NCBI GenBank assembly: GCA_023460315.1
Contig: JAEWQO010000111.1
Span: 62,001-126,000, forward strand
Reading direction: 5' to 3'
DNA from: Actinomycetes bacterium
GTDB lineage: Bacteria > Actinomycetota > Coriobacteriia > Coriobacteriales > Eggerthellaceae
Length of the DNA: 64,000 bases
The translations under genes were made by a program, and so were the position numbers. The notes beneath the pieces were generated by a model that was not told where the DNA came from, did not search any database, and saw only the letters and a program-made list of their open reading frames with translations. Positions 33,884 to 43,145 of this stretch are shown one piece after another. The first letter of the stretch is position 1. Each line of letters starts with the position of its first letter.

Positions 33884-34630
33884 TCAGTTGTCCCAGGGAG
33901 CATGAACATATACTCGCACAGGATAGAGCGTTTGTTTACCCCCAGTCCGCCCAGTGAGAGGGGTTTCCCGGTCAGAGAGCAGAGAGATCACGTCGATCGG
34001 CACAGTCGTGCACGCGAGCGGAAGCCCCACGGAGGCAGCAACCGCCTTTGCGAAGGGGATGCCGCGCTCGATCGTCTCGGCATCGGTCTCTCCCTGAAGA
34101 TGCGTGTTGTTCACAACCGCCGTCGCACGGAGGTGCGACCGCTCCTCAATCTGGCGCATGATCTCGACAGCCTCATCCGGGTCCTGCGTGAGATTGCGGC
34201 TTCGGTTCACCACGTAGACCATCTCGTAGGGACCCGCTTTGACGGCCTCTGCAAAGCGGCCGAGGGCCGTGGCGCCCACATCGTCCCCGCCGGCGTCTAT
34301 GACGAGCAAAGGCGGAGTGTCCCGACCGTCCTGCGGGCGGCGTGCGAGCTCGATGGCCGGCTCAATGGCTCCCGACAGGCTGGGACCGTCAACGTTGGTC
34401 CCAGCAAACACCGGAGAAATGACGCGCACTCCCCGCTCCTCAAGCAGGTCGCGGTAGTCGCTCGACCGGAAGAAGGGATTGACCACGTCCAGATCGACAA
34501 TCGTCACAGCACGGCCGCCCGCCGCAGCGTCAAGGGCGACATTGAGAGAGAAATTGGTTTTTCCCGCTCCATAGTGCCCTGTCACGATGAAGACCGAAGC
34601 GGTGGGACCAAAGGCCTCCCCCGTAATCAT
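33884..34630 (-). CDS. P-loop ATPase of the Mrp/ParA/MinD class
   Basis: 248 residues. Walker A variant TGHYGAGKTN (about 17-26) and VDLDVVNPFFRSSDYRD, a segment seen in a subgroup of CobQ/ParA-like nucleotide-binding proteins, and VVNRSRNLTQDP. Overlaps acyl-CoA ligase 2 by ATGA and is 67 bases upstream of the delta subunit, so it belongs to the same operon. It may be an iron-sulfur or cofactor loading factor for the oxidoreductase; nothing in the sequence proves this. Confidence 0.75.
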   Translation of the reverse strand: MITGEAFGPTASVFIVTGHYGAGKTNFSLNVALDAAAGGRAVTIVDLDVVNPFFRSSDYRDLLEERGVRVISPVFAGTNVDGPSLSGAIEPAIELARRPQDGRDTPPLLVIDAGGDDVGATALGRFAEAVKAGPYEMVYVVNRSRNLTQDPDEAVEIMRQIEERSHLRATAVVNNTHLQGETDAETIERGIPFAKAVAASVGLPLACTTVPIDVISLLSDRETPLTGRTGGKQTLYPVRVYVHAPWDN

Positions 34631-36408
34631 GCAGGTCCCTCGGAAGCCTTTGCCGCCTCATCGACCTCGCGGATGGCGGCACGGCGAATCTTGCCGTTGA
34701 CGGTCTTCGGCAACGCATCCACGTACTCCACGATACGCGGATACTTGTACGGAGCCGTCTGGCCCTTCACCCACGCCTGCAGCTCCTTGGTGAGCTCGGA
34801 GGTTCCCGCGAAGCCCGACGTCAAAACAACCGTGGCCTTTACCGACTTCCCCCGAACCGGATCGGGGATCCCGGTGACGGCGCACTCGCAAACCGCCTCA
34901 TGCTGCAGCAGGACGCTCTCAATCTCAAACGGCCCAATGCGGTATCCGCTCGATTTGATGACATCGTCGTTGCGGCCGACATACCAGAAATAGCCATCCT
35001 CATCGCACCAGGCCGTGTCGCCGGTATGGTACCATCCGTCCCGCATAGCGGCTCTCGTCTTGGCTTCGTCGCGATAGTATTCGAGCATGATTCCCGGTGC
35101 CTTCGATGAGATATCGATGCATATTTCGCCCGTCTCCCCCGTGTCACAGCGGCTGCCGTCCTCACGCTGGATTTCCACGTTGTACAGTGGCACCGGCTTG
35201 CCCATGGATCCCGGATGGGGCACCGTTCCCGTCAGATTCGCGATGGTGAGAGGGGTCTCGGTCTGGCCGAATCCCTCATAGATCGTAAGTCCCGTGTGGG
35301 CTTTCCAGAAATCGAACAGGTCGGGATTCAGCGCCTCGCCCGCCGTGGTCGAGTAGACGAGGGAGGAAAGATCGTAGGAATCGAGGTCCTCCGCCATCAT
35401 CATGCGATACATGGTTGGCGGGCAGCAGAGCGTGGTGATATGGTAGCGTCCGATAAGGGACAGCACCTCGGAGGGATGGAACCGGTCGAAGTCGTAGGTG
35501 AACACGCAAGCCTCCATGAGCCACTGCCCATAGTATTTTCCCCACACGGCCTTGCCCCAACCGGTGTCGGCAATGGTGAAGTGCAGCCCGTCGGGCTGGA
35601 CGTTATGCCAATGCTTTGCGGTGATCAGGTGGGCGATGGCGTACTCCGAGTCATGCAGCACCATTTTCGGATTTCCCGAAGTGCCGGACGAAAAGTACAT
35701 GAGCATGGGATCGGATGCCGCCGTCTCGCGCCGTGAGAAAGATGCGGAAGCTGCACGCACGCCTGTGTTGAAATCCAGCCAGCCCTCACGCGTTGCCGAG
35801 GCAGCACAGATGCCCTCCGGACCAGAAAGCTCCTTGCCGAGCGGCTCGTCCGTTTCGGGGAACACCAGCACACCGTGCTCGTCCTCCGGAGTGAGTCCTC
35901 CGCCGGCACCGTTTACCAGCATCTTCGTCAAAAGGTCAGGACAGGCATCAGCGACATGGTCCACCACGTGGGAGATGTCGCCCAACGAAGTGGCTATCAC
36001 GGCCTTGATGGACGCTCCCTGCAAGCGATATTCCAGATCGTGCTCTTTGAGCATGAAGGTGGCCGGAACCATGACGGCGCCAAGTTTCGCCAACGCGGTC
36101 GCCACGAACCAAAACTGATAGTGGCGGCGCAGGATGACCATCACATAGTCACCGCGTCCGATGCCATGCTCGGACAGATAATTCGCCGTCTTGTCCGACC
36201 AGCGCTTCATGTCGGCGAAGGTGAAGACATGCTCCTCCCCTTCAGGATTGCACCACACCATGGCACGGCGATCGGGGTCGTTCTCAGCGATGTCGTCCAC
36301 CACGTCGTAGCCGAAGTTGAAATCATCCGGACAGATGACCCGGAAGTCGGTCAGGAGACCGTTGTCATTATAGGATTCGTCGACATAGCGAAGATTGATG
36401 TTTCTCAT
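34627..36408 (-). CDS. AMP-forming acyl-CoA synthetase (2)
   Basis: 593 residues, paralogue of the ligase at 28861-30534, with an insertion of about 35 residues around position 160. Motifs: MYFSSGTSGNPKMV, YEGFGQTETP, GYRIGPFEIES, and PKTVNGKIRR with the catalytic Lys. Thus both half-reactions should work. First structural gene after XRE-cupin 2. The pair of ligases around one oxidoreductase suggests handling of two acyl-CoA products or opposite directions of the same reaction. Confidence 0.93.
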   Translation of the reverse strand: MRNINLRYVDESYNDNGLLTDFRVICPDDFNFGYDVVDDIAENDPDRRAMVWCNPEGEEHVFTFADMKRWSDKTANYLSEHGIGRGDYVMVILRRHYQFWFVATALAKLGAVMVPATFMLKEHDLEYRLQGASIKAVIATSLGDISHVVDHVADACPDLLTKMLVNGAGGGLTPEDEHGVLVFPETDEPLGKELSGPEGICAASATREGWLDFNTGVRAASASFSRRETAASDPMLMYFSSGTSGNPKMVLHDSEYAIAHLITAKHWHNVQPDGLHFTIADTGWGKAVWGKYYGQWLMEACVFTYDFDRFHPSEVLSLIGRYHITTLCCPPTMYRMMMAEDLDSYDLSSLVYSTTAGEALNPDLFDFWKAHTGLTIYEGFGQTETPLTIANLTGTVPHPGSMGKPVPLYNVEIQREDGSRCDTGETGEICIDISSKAPGIMLEYYRDEAKTRAAMRDGWYHTGDTAWCDEDGYFWYVGRNDDVIKSSGYRIGPFEIESVLLQHEAVCECAVTGIPDPVRGKSVKATVVLTSGFAGTSELTKELQAWVKGQTAPYKYPRIVEYVDALPKTVNGKIRRAAIREVDEAAKASEGPA

Positions 36409-36533
36409 GAGCTTCTTTCCTCAGGGACAACGCGGCAGGCGGTCCGCCGCGAGACGGATGCGATCACAGGATTGAGGCGCTGCCAAAAGCATGGAGACCG
36501 CCCGCATAGGCGTCCTCCATGAAGTGACAACGC

Positions 36534-37118
36534 CTAGATAATCGTCTCCCCGTGGGGCTTCATGACAACCGCCAGAAACACGCACGGCTCCCCGCCCACG
36601 GCAATCATGCCATGGCCGCGGCTCGAGTCGTACATAAGCAAGTCTCCCGCTTCGAGCTCCTCCACATGGTCCTCGTAGGCAAAACGCATGCGGCCGGAAA
36701 CGATATAGTCGAGTTCTTGCCCAGCATGATAGGATAGGTGGACAGGCCGGTCTTGCTCATCCTCCACGTAAGGTGCCGTGACGAGAAAGGGTTCGGCGAG
36801 CTTGTTCTTGAAGTGCGGAGCCTTATGCAGGTACTCGAAGCCCGCCCGCCGCTTGATGGAGAGGCCTTCCGGAGCCCGCGTGAGGGAATATCCGGACAGA
36901 TGGGGGTTCTCGCCGGTCAGGAGCTCGATGACGTCAACTCCCAGACGGTCGGCGCATTTGTAGAGAAACGTGAACGACAGATCCTGGTCGCCCGATTCCT
37001 GGGCGAGATATTCGCTCAAGGAACGACCCGTGGCAGCCGCCATTTCCTCAGCGGTGATGCCGAGGTCTTCGCGCAGCGCCTGAATGCGCCCAGCCACCTC
37101 TTTGATATTGGGTTCCAC
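36534..37118 (-). CDS. XRE-family regulator with C-terminal cupin domain (2)
   Basis: 194 residues, same architecture as 30584-31135: N-terminal XRE HTH (about 8-62, VAGRIQALREDLGITAEEMAAATG) and C-terminal cupin (HLSYHAGQELDYIVSGRM, DSSRGHGMIAVGG). GTG start with AGGAGG upstream. It heads the minus-strand cluster, 126 bases before ligase 2. Probably an autoregulated ligand-responsive regulator of the Vor locus. Confidence 0.9.
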   Translation of the reverse strand: MEPNIKEVAGRIQALREDLGITAEEMAAATGRSLSEYLAQESGDQDLSFTFLYKCADRLGVDVIELLTGENPHLSGYSLTRAPEGLSIKRRAGFEYLHKAPHFKNKLAEPFLVTAPYVEDEQDRPVHLSYHAGQELDYIVSGRMRFAYEDHVEELEAGDLLMYDSSRGHGMIAVGGEPCVFLAVVMKPHGETII

Positions 37119-37529
37119 CGTCGCAAGACCTCCTTTGCGGCACGCGCGACGTCAGTACGACGATCGCTGGTCATCACTGATCAAACGGTCTCTCAATGAC
37201 TCGAATAAATATCGCTCCATTGTAAAACACTTCGTTCGAGGGACGCGCGAAAAGACACAAATCTCCGCAGGCGGAACCGTTTGACAGGCCGAGGCGGAAT
37301 GGCGAACACCGCTGACTTCCGTCCCAGAACCCCTGGGTGCACAGCCGCGGCATCCCGAAGATGCCGAAAGCTCGAATGACAGGAACAAGATGTCGGGCAA
37401 GGAATGCGAGGGCGCGGCGGACACTCGATGCCCGCCGCGCCCGGGGAGCGGAAAGGAGAACTTCCAGGCGTCCGCAGGGACGCCGGGGGGAACTCCGTTC
37501 CGTGCAACATTCCCGGTGAAGAGGATGCC
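37119..37529. other. Gap upstream of XRE-cupin 2; promoter region
   Basis: 411 bases between the divergently unrelated ends of glpX (minus, ends 37530) and the XRE-cupin 2 start. It contains the GC-rich hairpin at 37411-37441 and presumably the promoter of the Vor cluster near 37130-37260. No -35/-10 pair was convincing and no gene is evident. Confidence 0.4.
37411..37441 (-). terminator. GC-rich hairpin downstream of glpX
   Basis: ggcgcggcgg and ccgccgcgcc form a perfect 10-bp stem with an 11-base loop, 89 bases past the glpX stop. No U-tract. Likely the end of the def-fmt-rsmB-glpX transcript. Confidence 0.5.
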
Positions 37530-38501
37530 TCAGTCGAACCGCACGAGCCCGTTCTGTCCGCGATGACAGGTCTTGACAAAGCGGACCGACCGGTCAGCCG
37601 CGTTCATGACGATGCACTCGGTGGTCACCGAGCCATCGGCCATCGACACGCCAGAAACCATCTCTCCATCGGTCACGCCGCAGGCGATGAACGCCGCGTC
37701 ATCCGACCGGACAAGCGTGTCCATGGTCAGGACGGAATCCAGGTCGACGGCAGCGGTCTGCTCGGCGCGAGCGCGTTTTTCCTCCCCGTCCTTGTCAAGG
37801 TCGAAACGCAGGCGGCCCTCGAACACGCCGCCGATGGCCTTGAGGCCCGTGCAGGCGAGGACGCCTTCCGGCGCGCCGCCCGAACCCATGTACAGGTCGA
37901 TGCCCGTGCCGGGAACGGCCGTGGCGATGGCGCCGAACACGTCGCCGTCATCGATGAGGCGCACGCGGGCGCCGGAATCGCGAATGGCCTGGATAAGATC
38001 CTGATGGCGCTCGCGATCAAGGACGCACACGTTGACGTCGGAAACGGGTTTTCCGAGCGCTTCCGCCACGGCGGCCACGTTTTCGGCTGGTGTGGCGTCA
38101 ATGCTCACCTTGCCGACGCAAGCGGCGCCTGCGGCGATCTTCTGCATATAGGTGTCAGGCGCGAACAACAGCGCGCCCTTCGGGGCGATGGCGATGGTCG
38201 TCAAGGCGTTGGGCTTGTTGTAGGCGCACAGGTTCGTGCCCTCCAGCGGATCCACGGCTATGTCGATCTCTTCGCCTCCGCGACCCAATTCCTCTCCGAT
38301 GAAGAGCATCGGGGCCTCATCGCGCTCCCCTTCGCCGATGACGATGCGGCCGGAGAAGTCGATGGCGTTGAAAGCCTCGCGCATGGCGGTCGTCGCCGCC
38401 TGGTCGGCTGCGACCTTATCGCCCTTGCCGTTCCATTCGGCCGAGGCGATGGCGGCCTTCTCGGCGACGGCGAGTATTTCCATGATGCGTGCGGGATGCA
38501 T
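37530..38501 (-). CDS. glpX: Fructose-1,6-bisphosphatase, class II
   Basis: 323 residues. Metal/substrate motifs of the Li-sensitive phosphatase fold: VIGEGERDEAPML, the DPLEGTNL motif, and YMGSGGAPEGVLA, characteristic of GlpX. It hydrolyses fructose 1,6-bisphosphate for gluconeogenesis, sensible in an amino-acid-using anaerobe. Start MHPARIMEIL follows AAAGGA; the longer frame runs back towards rsmB without a ribosome site. 64 bases downstream of rsmB. Confidence 0.95.
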   Translation of the reverse strand: MHPARIMEILAVAEKAAIASAEWNGKGDKVAADQAATTAMREAFNAIDFSGRIVIGEGERDEAPMLFIGEELGRGGEEIDIAVDPLEGTNLCAYNKPNALTTIAIAPKGALLFAPDTYMQKIAAGAACVGKVSIDATPAENVAAVAEALGKPVSDVNVCVLDRERHQDLIQAIRDSGARVRLIDDGDVFGAIATAVPGTGIDLYMGSGGAPEGVLACTGLKAIGGVFEGRLRFDLDKDGEEKRARAEQTAAVDLDSVLTMDTLVRSDDAAFIACGVTDGEMVSGVSMADGSVTTECIVMNAADRSVRFVKTCHRGQNGLVRFD

Positions 38502-38565
38502 AGCGGTCCTTTCGTGAACGTCTTTGCTGAAACGATGCGCTCGTCTTCCTGATTCTACACCAACG

Positions 38566-40023
38566 TCAGCGCCAGCGAACCATTTGTACGGCAAAATGCG
38601 CATCGCAACCATTGGGAACCAGGCGTGACGAGAAGCACGCCCATCCGTTGATCGGCACCAATTTGAACCCACTGCCGATCTTTCCCTCGAGGAATGCCTT
38701 CACCACACCGTTGTTTTCAGCGTGCGTGACCGTGCACGTGGCATACGACAGCGTTCCGCCCACCGCCACATGCGGAGCAACGGAATTGAGAATCGCGAGC
38801 TGTCTGCGAGCGATGTGCGGGATGTCCCCGTCGGAAAGCCGCCAACGAATTTCAGGGTGGCGCCGCAGTGTCCCAAGACCCGAACAGGGAGCGTCGACGA
38901 ACACCTGCCCAAACAGACGTCCCGAAAAATCCTTCCCGAGATTGAGGGCATCTCCGGTGACAGCCTGGGCGACCTGCACGCCATAGCGTCTCGTGCGCTC
39001 GACAAGCAAGCTTGTCTTGAACGAACGATTGTCAAGCGCGGTCAACTCAAGCTGGTGCCCATAGGCCAAAAAGGCATTGCTCTGCAGCAAAATGGTCTTC
39101 GTCGCGCGTCCTGCCCCCACCTCAAGAAAGGAAGCAGGCTTGTCTTGGAGAAGCACGCTGTGCGCAACGGCCTGCGATGCGGCATCGGATACCAGGATCT
39201 TGCCCTGCGCGAACAGCTGCTTGACATCGGGGTCAAGCAGGGCATGTCCATCGGGCACCCGATAGCATCCTGGCGAAAAGCCGCCCAGCACGGCCTCGGG
39301 CTCAATCCTCGTGCCTGCGGAAGCAAACGCGTCACGCACCTCGTCGTCAGTGGCCTTGAGCGCGTTCACGGCGATAAAGAGTGGAGCGGGGTCGTTTGAC
39401 GCACGCATGAAGTCGACGGCCTCATGGGGGCCGAGATCAGCCATGAGACGTTTGGCGAGCCAGGGAGGAAACGCATACAGACGGGCGAGGGCATCGATGT
39501 CTTTCGCAGGATCCCCAAAAGGAAACGAATCCTTCAGCATGACGACCTTGCGCAATGCGGCATTCGCAAGTCCCGCCGCCTTGGGCGTCACGGTGCGGGT
39601 CAGCTCAACCCCCTGGTCGACAGCAGCATGGGCGCTTTTATTGAGAAAGATTATTTCATAGGTGCTCAGCCGCAACGCATCGCGAACGTCATCCTGAACA
39701 TCGGTAGGCGAACGAAGGGCGCGATTGATGACGTCGTCGAGGGTACCGCTCGAGCTGACAACGCCAAGGGCAAGCCGCGTGGCAAAGGCACGGTCTTCGC
39801 GGCTGAGAGGCGCCTTGTCAATCGTTTGGGAAATGAGGTCCTGCGCGAACGCATTGCGTTCCCTCACCGCGCGAACGACTTCTAAAGCAGCCTTCCTCGC
39901 CGGACTGACCCTTGAGCGCTGGGACCGGGGCTTTCCCGCATAGCCATGGGGAACGCGGGCCTCTTTCGCGGCCGAAGACGGGCGGCCGGAGTCTCGAGAC
40001 GTGCGTGTCCGTTCAGCAGACAT
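38566..40023 (-). CDS. rsmB: 16S rRNA m5C967 methyltransferase
   Basis: 485 residues. An N-terminal basic extension (about 1-40) is followed by a NusB-like RNA-binding domain (about 45-175) and a SAM-dependent RNA m5C methyltransferase domain. The two cysteines of motifs IV and VI are in VDAPCSGLGTLRRHPEIRW and SYATCTVTHAENN. The SAM loop LEVGAGRATKT departs slightly from the usual GxGxGxKT. Overlaps fmt by 11 bases; the def-fmt-rsmB order is common in bacteria. Confidence 0.93.
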   Translation of the reverse strand: MSAERTRTSRDSGRPSSAAKEARVPHGYAGKPRSQRSRVSPARKAALEVVRAVRERNAFAQDLISQTIDKAPLSREDRAFATRLALGVVSSSGTLDDVINRALRSPTDVQDDVRDALRLSTYEIIFLNKSAHAAVDQGVELTRTVTPKAAGLANAALRKVVMLKDSFPFGDPAKDIDALARLYAFPPWLAKRLMADLGPHEAVDFMRASNDPAPLFIAVNALKATDDEVRDAFASAGTRIEPEAVLGGFSPGCYRVPDGHALLDPDVKQLFAQGKILVSDAASQAVAHSVLLQDKPASFLEVGAGRATKTILLQSNAFLAYGHQLELTALDNRSFKTSLLVERTRRYGVQVAQAVTGDALNLGKDFSGRLFGQVFVDAPCSGLGTLRRHPEIRWRLSDGDIPHIARRQLAILNSVAPHVAVGGTLSYATCTVTHAENNGVVKAFLEGKIGSGFKLVPINGWACFSSRLVPNGCDAHFAVQMVRWR

Positions 40024-40975
40024 GCACAGCCTCCCATTTTATGGCACCGCTCTGAATGCCCTGGACACCGTCGGCGAACGCACGGGCCGCCATCGCCTGC
40101 TTGCCGTCGGGCTTGAGTGACTCAACCTCCAACGCGCCGTCCGCCCCCGAGAGAAACAGCCGTTTCTCAACGAAGCGGACTGACCCCGGGTCCATTCCCT
40201 CCGTCAGCTGTGCCGCATGGGCATCGCCACGGACATCCCCTGCAGACAAAACGGTCACCCCGCGTCGTGCGATGATCGCCCGCGCAGGATGGGCACCGCT
40301 CGATGCCTGCACTTTGCGGGCAAGGACCGCAGCCGCATCAGAGGGAGCGAGGTTGAGCTCTCCCTTTTCGATCTTGGGGGCATAGGTCGCAGCCGACTCC
40401 TCCTGCTCGGTCCAGTCGTCCGCATTGCATGTCACATGAACGAGCGCAGTCAGCAGAGCATTCGACCCAAGGCTGGCCAGCTCGTCGGAAAGCTCCGTGG
40501 CCGACTTTCTCTCGATGCGGGCCGTGCGGCACACGCAGTATGGCCCGGTGTCCAAGCCCTTTTCCATCCGCATGACGCAGACTCCCGTCTGGTCGTCTCC
40601 GGCAAGGATGGCACGCTCGATCGGGGCAGCTCCCCGCCAGCGAGGCAAAAGCGATGCATGAACGTTCAGACAGCCGTAAGGAGGCAGCTCGAGCACCTCT
40701 TCCGGCAGGATGGCCCCATAGGCGGCAACGCAGATGACATCCGGCTCAAACGAAGCCAGCTTACGCTGCACGGCCTCGTCGCGCAAGCTGGTTGCGGCGA
40801 CCACGGGAATTCCAAAGCGAAGAGCCACCTGCTTGACTGGCGAGGGCTGAAGCCTCCTGCCCCGCCCCCGCACGGCATCCGGCCTCGTATAGACAGCGAC
40901 CACGTCGTGCTGCTGTAGCAGGTCCTCCAAAATGGTGGCGGCAAAGGCCGGCGTTCCCATGAACACGATGCGCAT
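40013..40975 (-). CDS. fmt: Methionyl-tRNA formyltransferase
   Basis: 320 residues. MRIVFMGTPAFAATIL at the N-terminus, and the folate-binding/catalytic segment LNVHASLLPRWRGAAPIERAIL with GVCVMRMEKGLDTGP. It formylates initiator Met-tRNA. The ATG lies two bases after the def stop; a TTG two codons upstream would overlap def. Coupled to def, whose product removes the formyl group. Confidence 0.96.
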   Translation of the reverse strand: MRIVFMGTPAFAATILEDLLQQHDVVAVYTRPDAVRGRGRRLQPSPVKQVALRFGIPVVAATSLRDEAVQRKLASFEPDVICVAAYGAILPEEVLELPPYGCLNVHASLLPRWRGAAPIERAILAGDDQTGVCVMRMEKGLDTGPYCVCRTARIERKSATELSDELASLGSNALLTALVHVTCNADDWTEQEESAATYAPKIEKGELNLAPSDAAAVLARKVQASSGAHPARAIIARRGVTVLSAGDVRGDAHAAQLTEGMDPGSVRFVEKRLFLSGADGALEVESLKPDGKQAMAARAFADGVQGIQSGAIKWEAVHVC

Positions 40976-40977
40976 GG

Positions 40978-41529
40978 TCAACGCACCCGCGCTTCGACGG
41001 ACGTCTCGCCCGGCTTGGCACCGGCGGCGCAGGCCAGCTCATAGTCGCGAAGAGCCTGCAGGCGAGCGACGGGGTCGCACCGCTCGAACAGGGTGATGCC
41101 GTCAAGATGGTCGAGTTCATGCTGCAGGCAACGGCCGAGAAGCCCATCGCCTTCGACCTCCCACTCCTCGCCATCGAGGTCGGAGTAGCGAACGAGCGCC
41201 CAAGGACGGCGGGAAACCGGCACCGAGATACCCGGACACGACAGGCATCCTTCTCCTTCAACGACAGGATCGCCCTGCGTTTTGACAAGCACGGGATTCA
41301 CCAGCACGAGGGGTTCCTGCTTGCCCTCCTCCTGATCGCAGTCAACGACCACCAGGCGCTTGGCAACGCCCAACTGCGGGGCCGCCAGCCCGCATCCGTC
41401 ATTTTTATACATGGCTTTCGCCATCTGTTTCGCAAGCTTCTTCAGGCTTTTGTCATGCGGGTCACAGGGCTCGCATACCTGGTTCAACACCGGGTTGGGA
41501 GACTGTACGATGGTAATCACGCTCAACAC
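40978..41529 (-). CDS. def: Peptide deformylase
   Basis: 183 residues. The three PDF motifs are intact: GCGLAAPQLG (about 46-55), EGCLSCP (about 95-101) and QHELDHLDG (about 138-146), giving the Cys/His/His metal site. It removes N-formyl from nascent proteins. Start codon ambiguous among GTG 41529, TTG 41526 and GTG 41520, with GAGG just upstream. First gene of def-fmt-rsmB. Confidence 0.96.
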   Translation of the reverse strand: MLSVITIVQSPNPVLNQVCEPCDPHDKSLKKLAKQMAKAMYKNDGCGLAAPQLGVAKRLVVVDCDQEEGKQEPLVLVNPVLVKTQGDPVVEGEGCLSCPGISVPVSRRPWALVRYSDLDGEEWEVEGDGLLGRCLQHELDHLDGITLFERCDPVARLQALRDYELACAAGAKPGETSVEARVR

Positions 41530-41662
41530 GTCCTCACTCTATGGAACATGCCCCGAACAAGGTCGGGACATGATAGGCCTCACTATCCTGCATTGTGCGG
41601 TTTTGCACGCACCTTGTCCAGTGTCCTGCGGGAAAGTTCCACAAAGAGCGAGGTCGTTGGCC

Positions 41663-42631
41663 CTACTTCTCCGGTGAACCGTCCTTCTCGCCCACAATGA
41701 TCTCCTTGAGTGACGTGGCGAGTCCCGCGATGCCCTGAATGTCGGAAGGAATGATAATCTTCGTTGCCTGTCCGTTGGAGGCCGCCGCGAACGCGTCCAA
41801 AGCTTTGATGGTGAGCACAGCCTCGTCGGCTGCGGCCTCTCGAATCATGCGAATGCCCTCAGCGGTGGCCTGCTGCACGTTCTTGATTGCCTCCGCTTCA
41901 CCTTCAGCCTCCCGGATCTGCTTTTCCTTGTCGGCTTCGGCGGCCAAAATGACCGTGCGCTTCTCAGCTTCCGCCGAGAGGATTTGAGCCTGCTTGTTGC
42001 CTTCGGCAATGGTGATGGCCGCCTGCTTTTCTCCCTCGGCCAAGAGCACCGCCTCACGCTTTTCCCGCTCCGCCTTCATCTGCTTTTCCATGGCTTGCTG
42101 GATGGCGGCCGGCGGAGTGATGTTTTTCACCTCGACGCGGTTCACCTTGATGCCCCAGGCATCGGTCGCCCCATCCAAGATGGCGCGCATCTTGGAATTG
42201 ATGGTGTCGCGCGAGACGAGCGTCGTGTCAAGGTCGAGGTCGCCAATGATGTTGCGCAGCGTGGTGGCCGTCAGGTTCTCAATGGCGACAAAGGGGTTCT
42301 CAACTCCATAGCAGAACAGTTTCGGATCCATGATCTTGAAAAAAACGACCGTGTCAATGGACATGGTGACGTTATCCTTCGTGATGACGGGCTGGGGCGG
42401 GAAGTCGGTCACCTGTTCCTTCAGGGTGATGCCGCTGCGCACGCGGTCGATGAACGGCACCTTGATATGGAGGCCGTTGTTCCAGGTGGTCAGATACGAC
42501 CCCAGGCGTTCAACGATGGAGGCGGATGCCTGGGGAACGATCTTGATGCAGGTGACCGAGAACAGCACGACGATGACCACGACCACGATGACGACTATCG
42601 TGAGCGGCTCAAGGGCGGCGATGGAATTCAT
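41663..42631 (-). CDS. SPFH/Band 7 (stomatin-like, QmcA-type) protein
   Basis: 322 residues. One N-terminal membrane segment (LTIVVIVVVVIVVLFSVTC, about 8-26), then a Band 7 domain (ERLGSYLTTWNNGLHIKVPFIDRV, about 42-200) and a coiled-coil Ala/Glu-rich region (AEGEKQAAITIAEGNKQAQ, about 205-265). It probably oligomerises in membrane microdomains and scaffolds membrane-protein quality control. It overlaps the NfeD gene by ATGA, the classic partner. Confidence 0.92.
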   Translation of the reverse strand: MNSIAALEPLTIVVIVVVVIVVLFSVTCIKIVPQASASIVERLGSYLTTWNNGLHIKVPFIDRVRSGITLKEQVTDFPPQPVITKDNVTMSIDTVVFFKIMDPKLFCYGVENPFVAIENLTATTLRNIIGDLDLDTTLVSRDTINSKMRAILDGATDAWGIKVNRVEVKNITPPAAIQQAMEKQMKAEREKREAVLLAEGEKQAAITIAEGNKQAQILSAEAEKRTVILAAEADKEKQIREAEGEAEAIKNVQQATAEGIRMIREAAADEAVLTIKALDAFAAASNGQATKIIIPSDIQGIAGLATSLKEIIVGEKDGSPEK

Positions 42632-43056
42632 AGGGGCTTCCTTTCAACGATGAGCTTGACGCTTTCCTGACCTACAATGTGCACAACCGTTCCCGCAGGG
42701 ATGACGGAGCCGTCTGCCGAACGAGCTGCCCACGTCATGCGATCTTCGGTCTCGACCCGGCCGATAAGCCGATCGTTGTCCACGGTCTCGACCACGACGG
42801 CCGACCTTCCAACCTCCGTCGGCTCGCTTTCCTGACCGCGTCTGCGATACTTGACGAACACGGGACGGAGCACGATGAGACAGACCACGGAAACGACCAG
42901 AAACACGACGATCTGCAAAAACAGATCACCGCCGAGCAGGCTCACGACGAAAGCAGCAAGGGCGCCGATGACGAACCAAAGGGTGATCAGGCCGAACGAA
43001 ATCACCTCGACCGCCGCCATGACGAACGCCACGGCCAACCATGTAAAGGGGTTCAT
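42628..43056 (-). CDS. NfeD-family membrane protein
   Basis: 142 residues of the short NfeD type: two or three hydrophobic segments (FTWLAVAFVMAAVEVISFGLITLWFVIGALAAFV region split across about 4-40 and 48-70) and a C-terminal soluble OB-fold-like domain (VVVETVDNDRLIGRVETEDR, PAGTVVHIVGQESVKLIV). Start chosen for AAAGGAG upstream. Encoded with the SPFH protein, with which NfeD members usually form a complex. Confidence 0.9.
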   Translation of the reverse strand: MNPFTWLAVAFVMAAVEVISFGLITLWFVIGALAAFVVSLLGGDLFLQIVVFLVVSVVCLIVLRPVFVKYRRRGQESEPTEVGRSAVVVETVDNDRLIGRVETEDRMTWAARSADGSVIPAGTVVHIVGQESVKLIVERKPL

Positions 43057-43145
43057 GGAGAGACTCCTTTCTCTTCGCCTTGTCGAGTATAGCATTGGAC
43101 ACAGCCCCTCGTTCCGCGATAGACAAAGTCGCGGGAGGCATGCAA

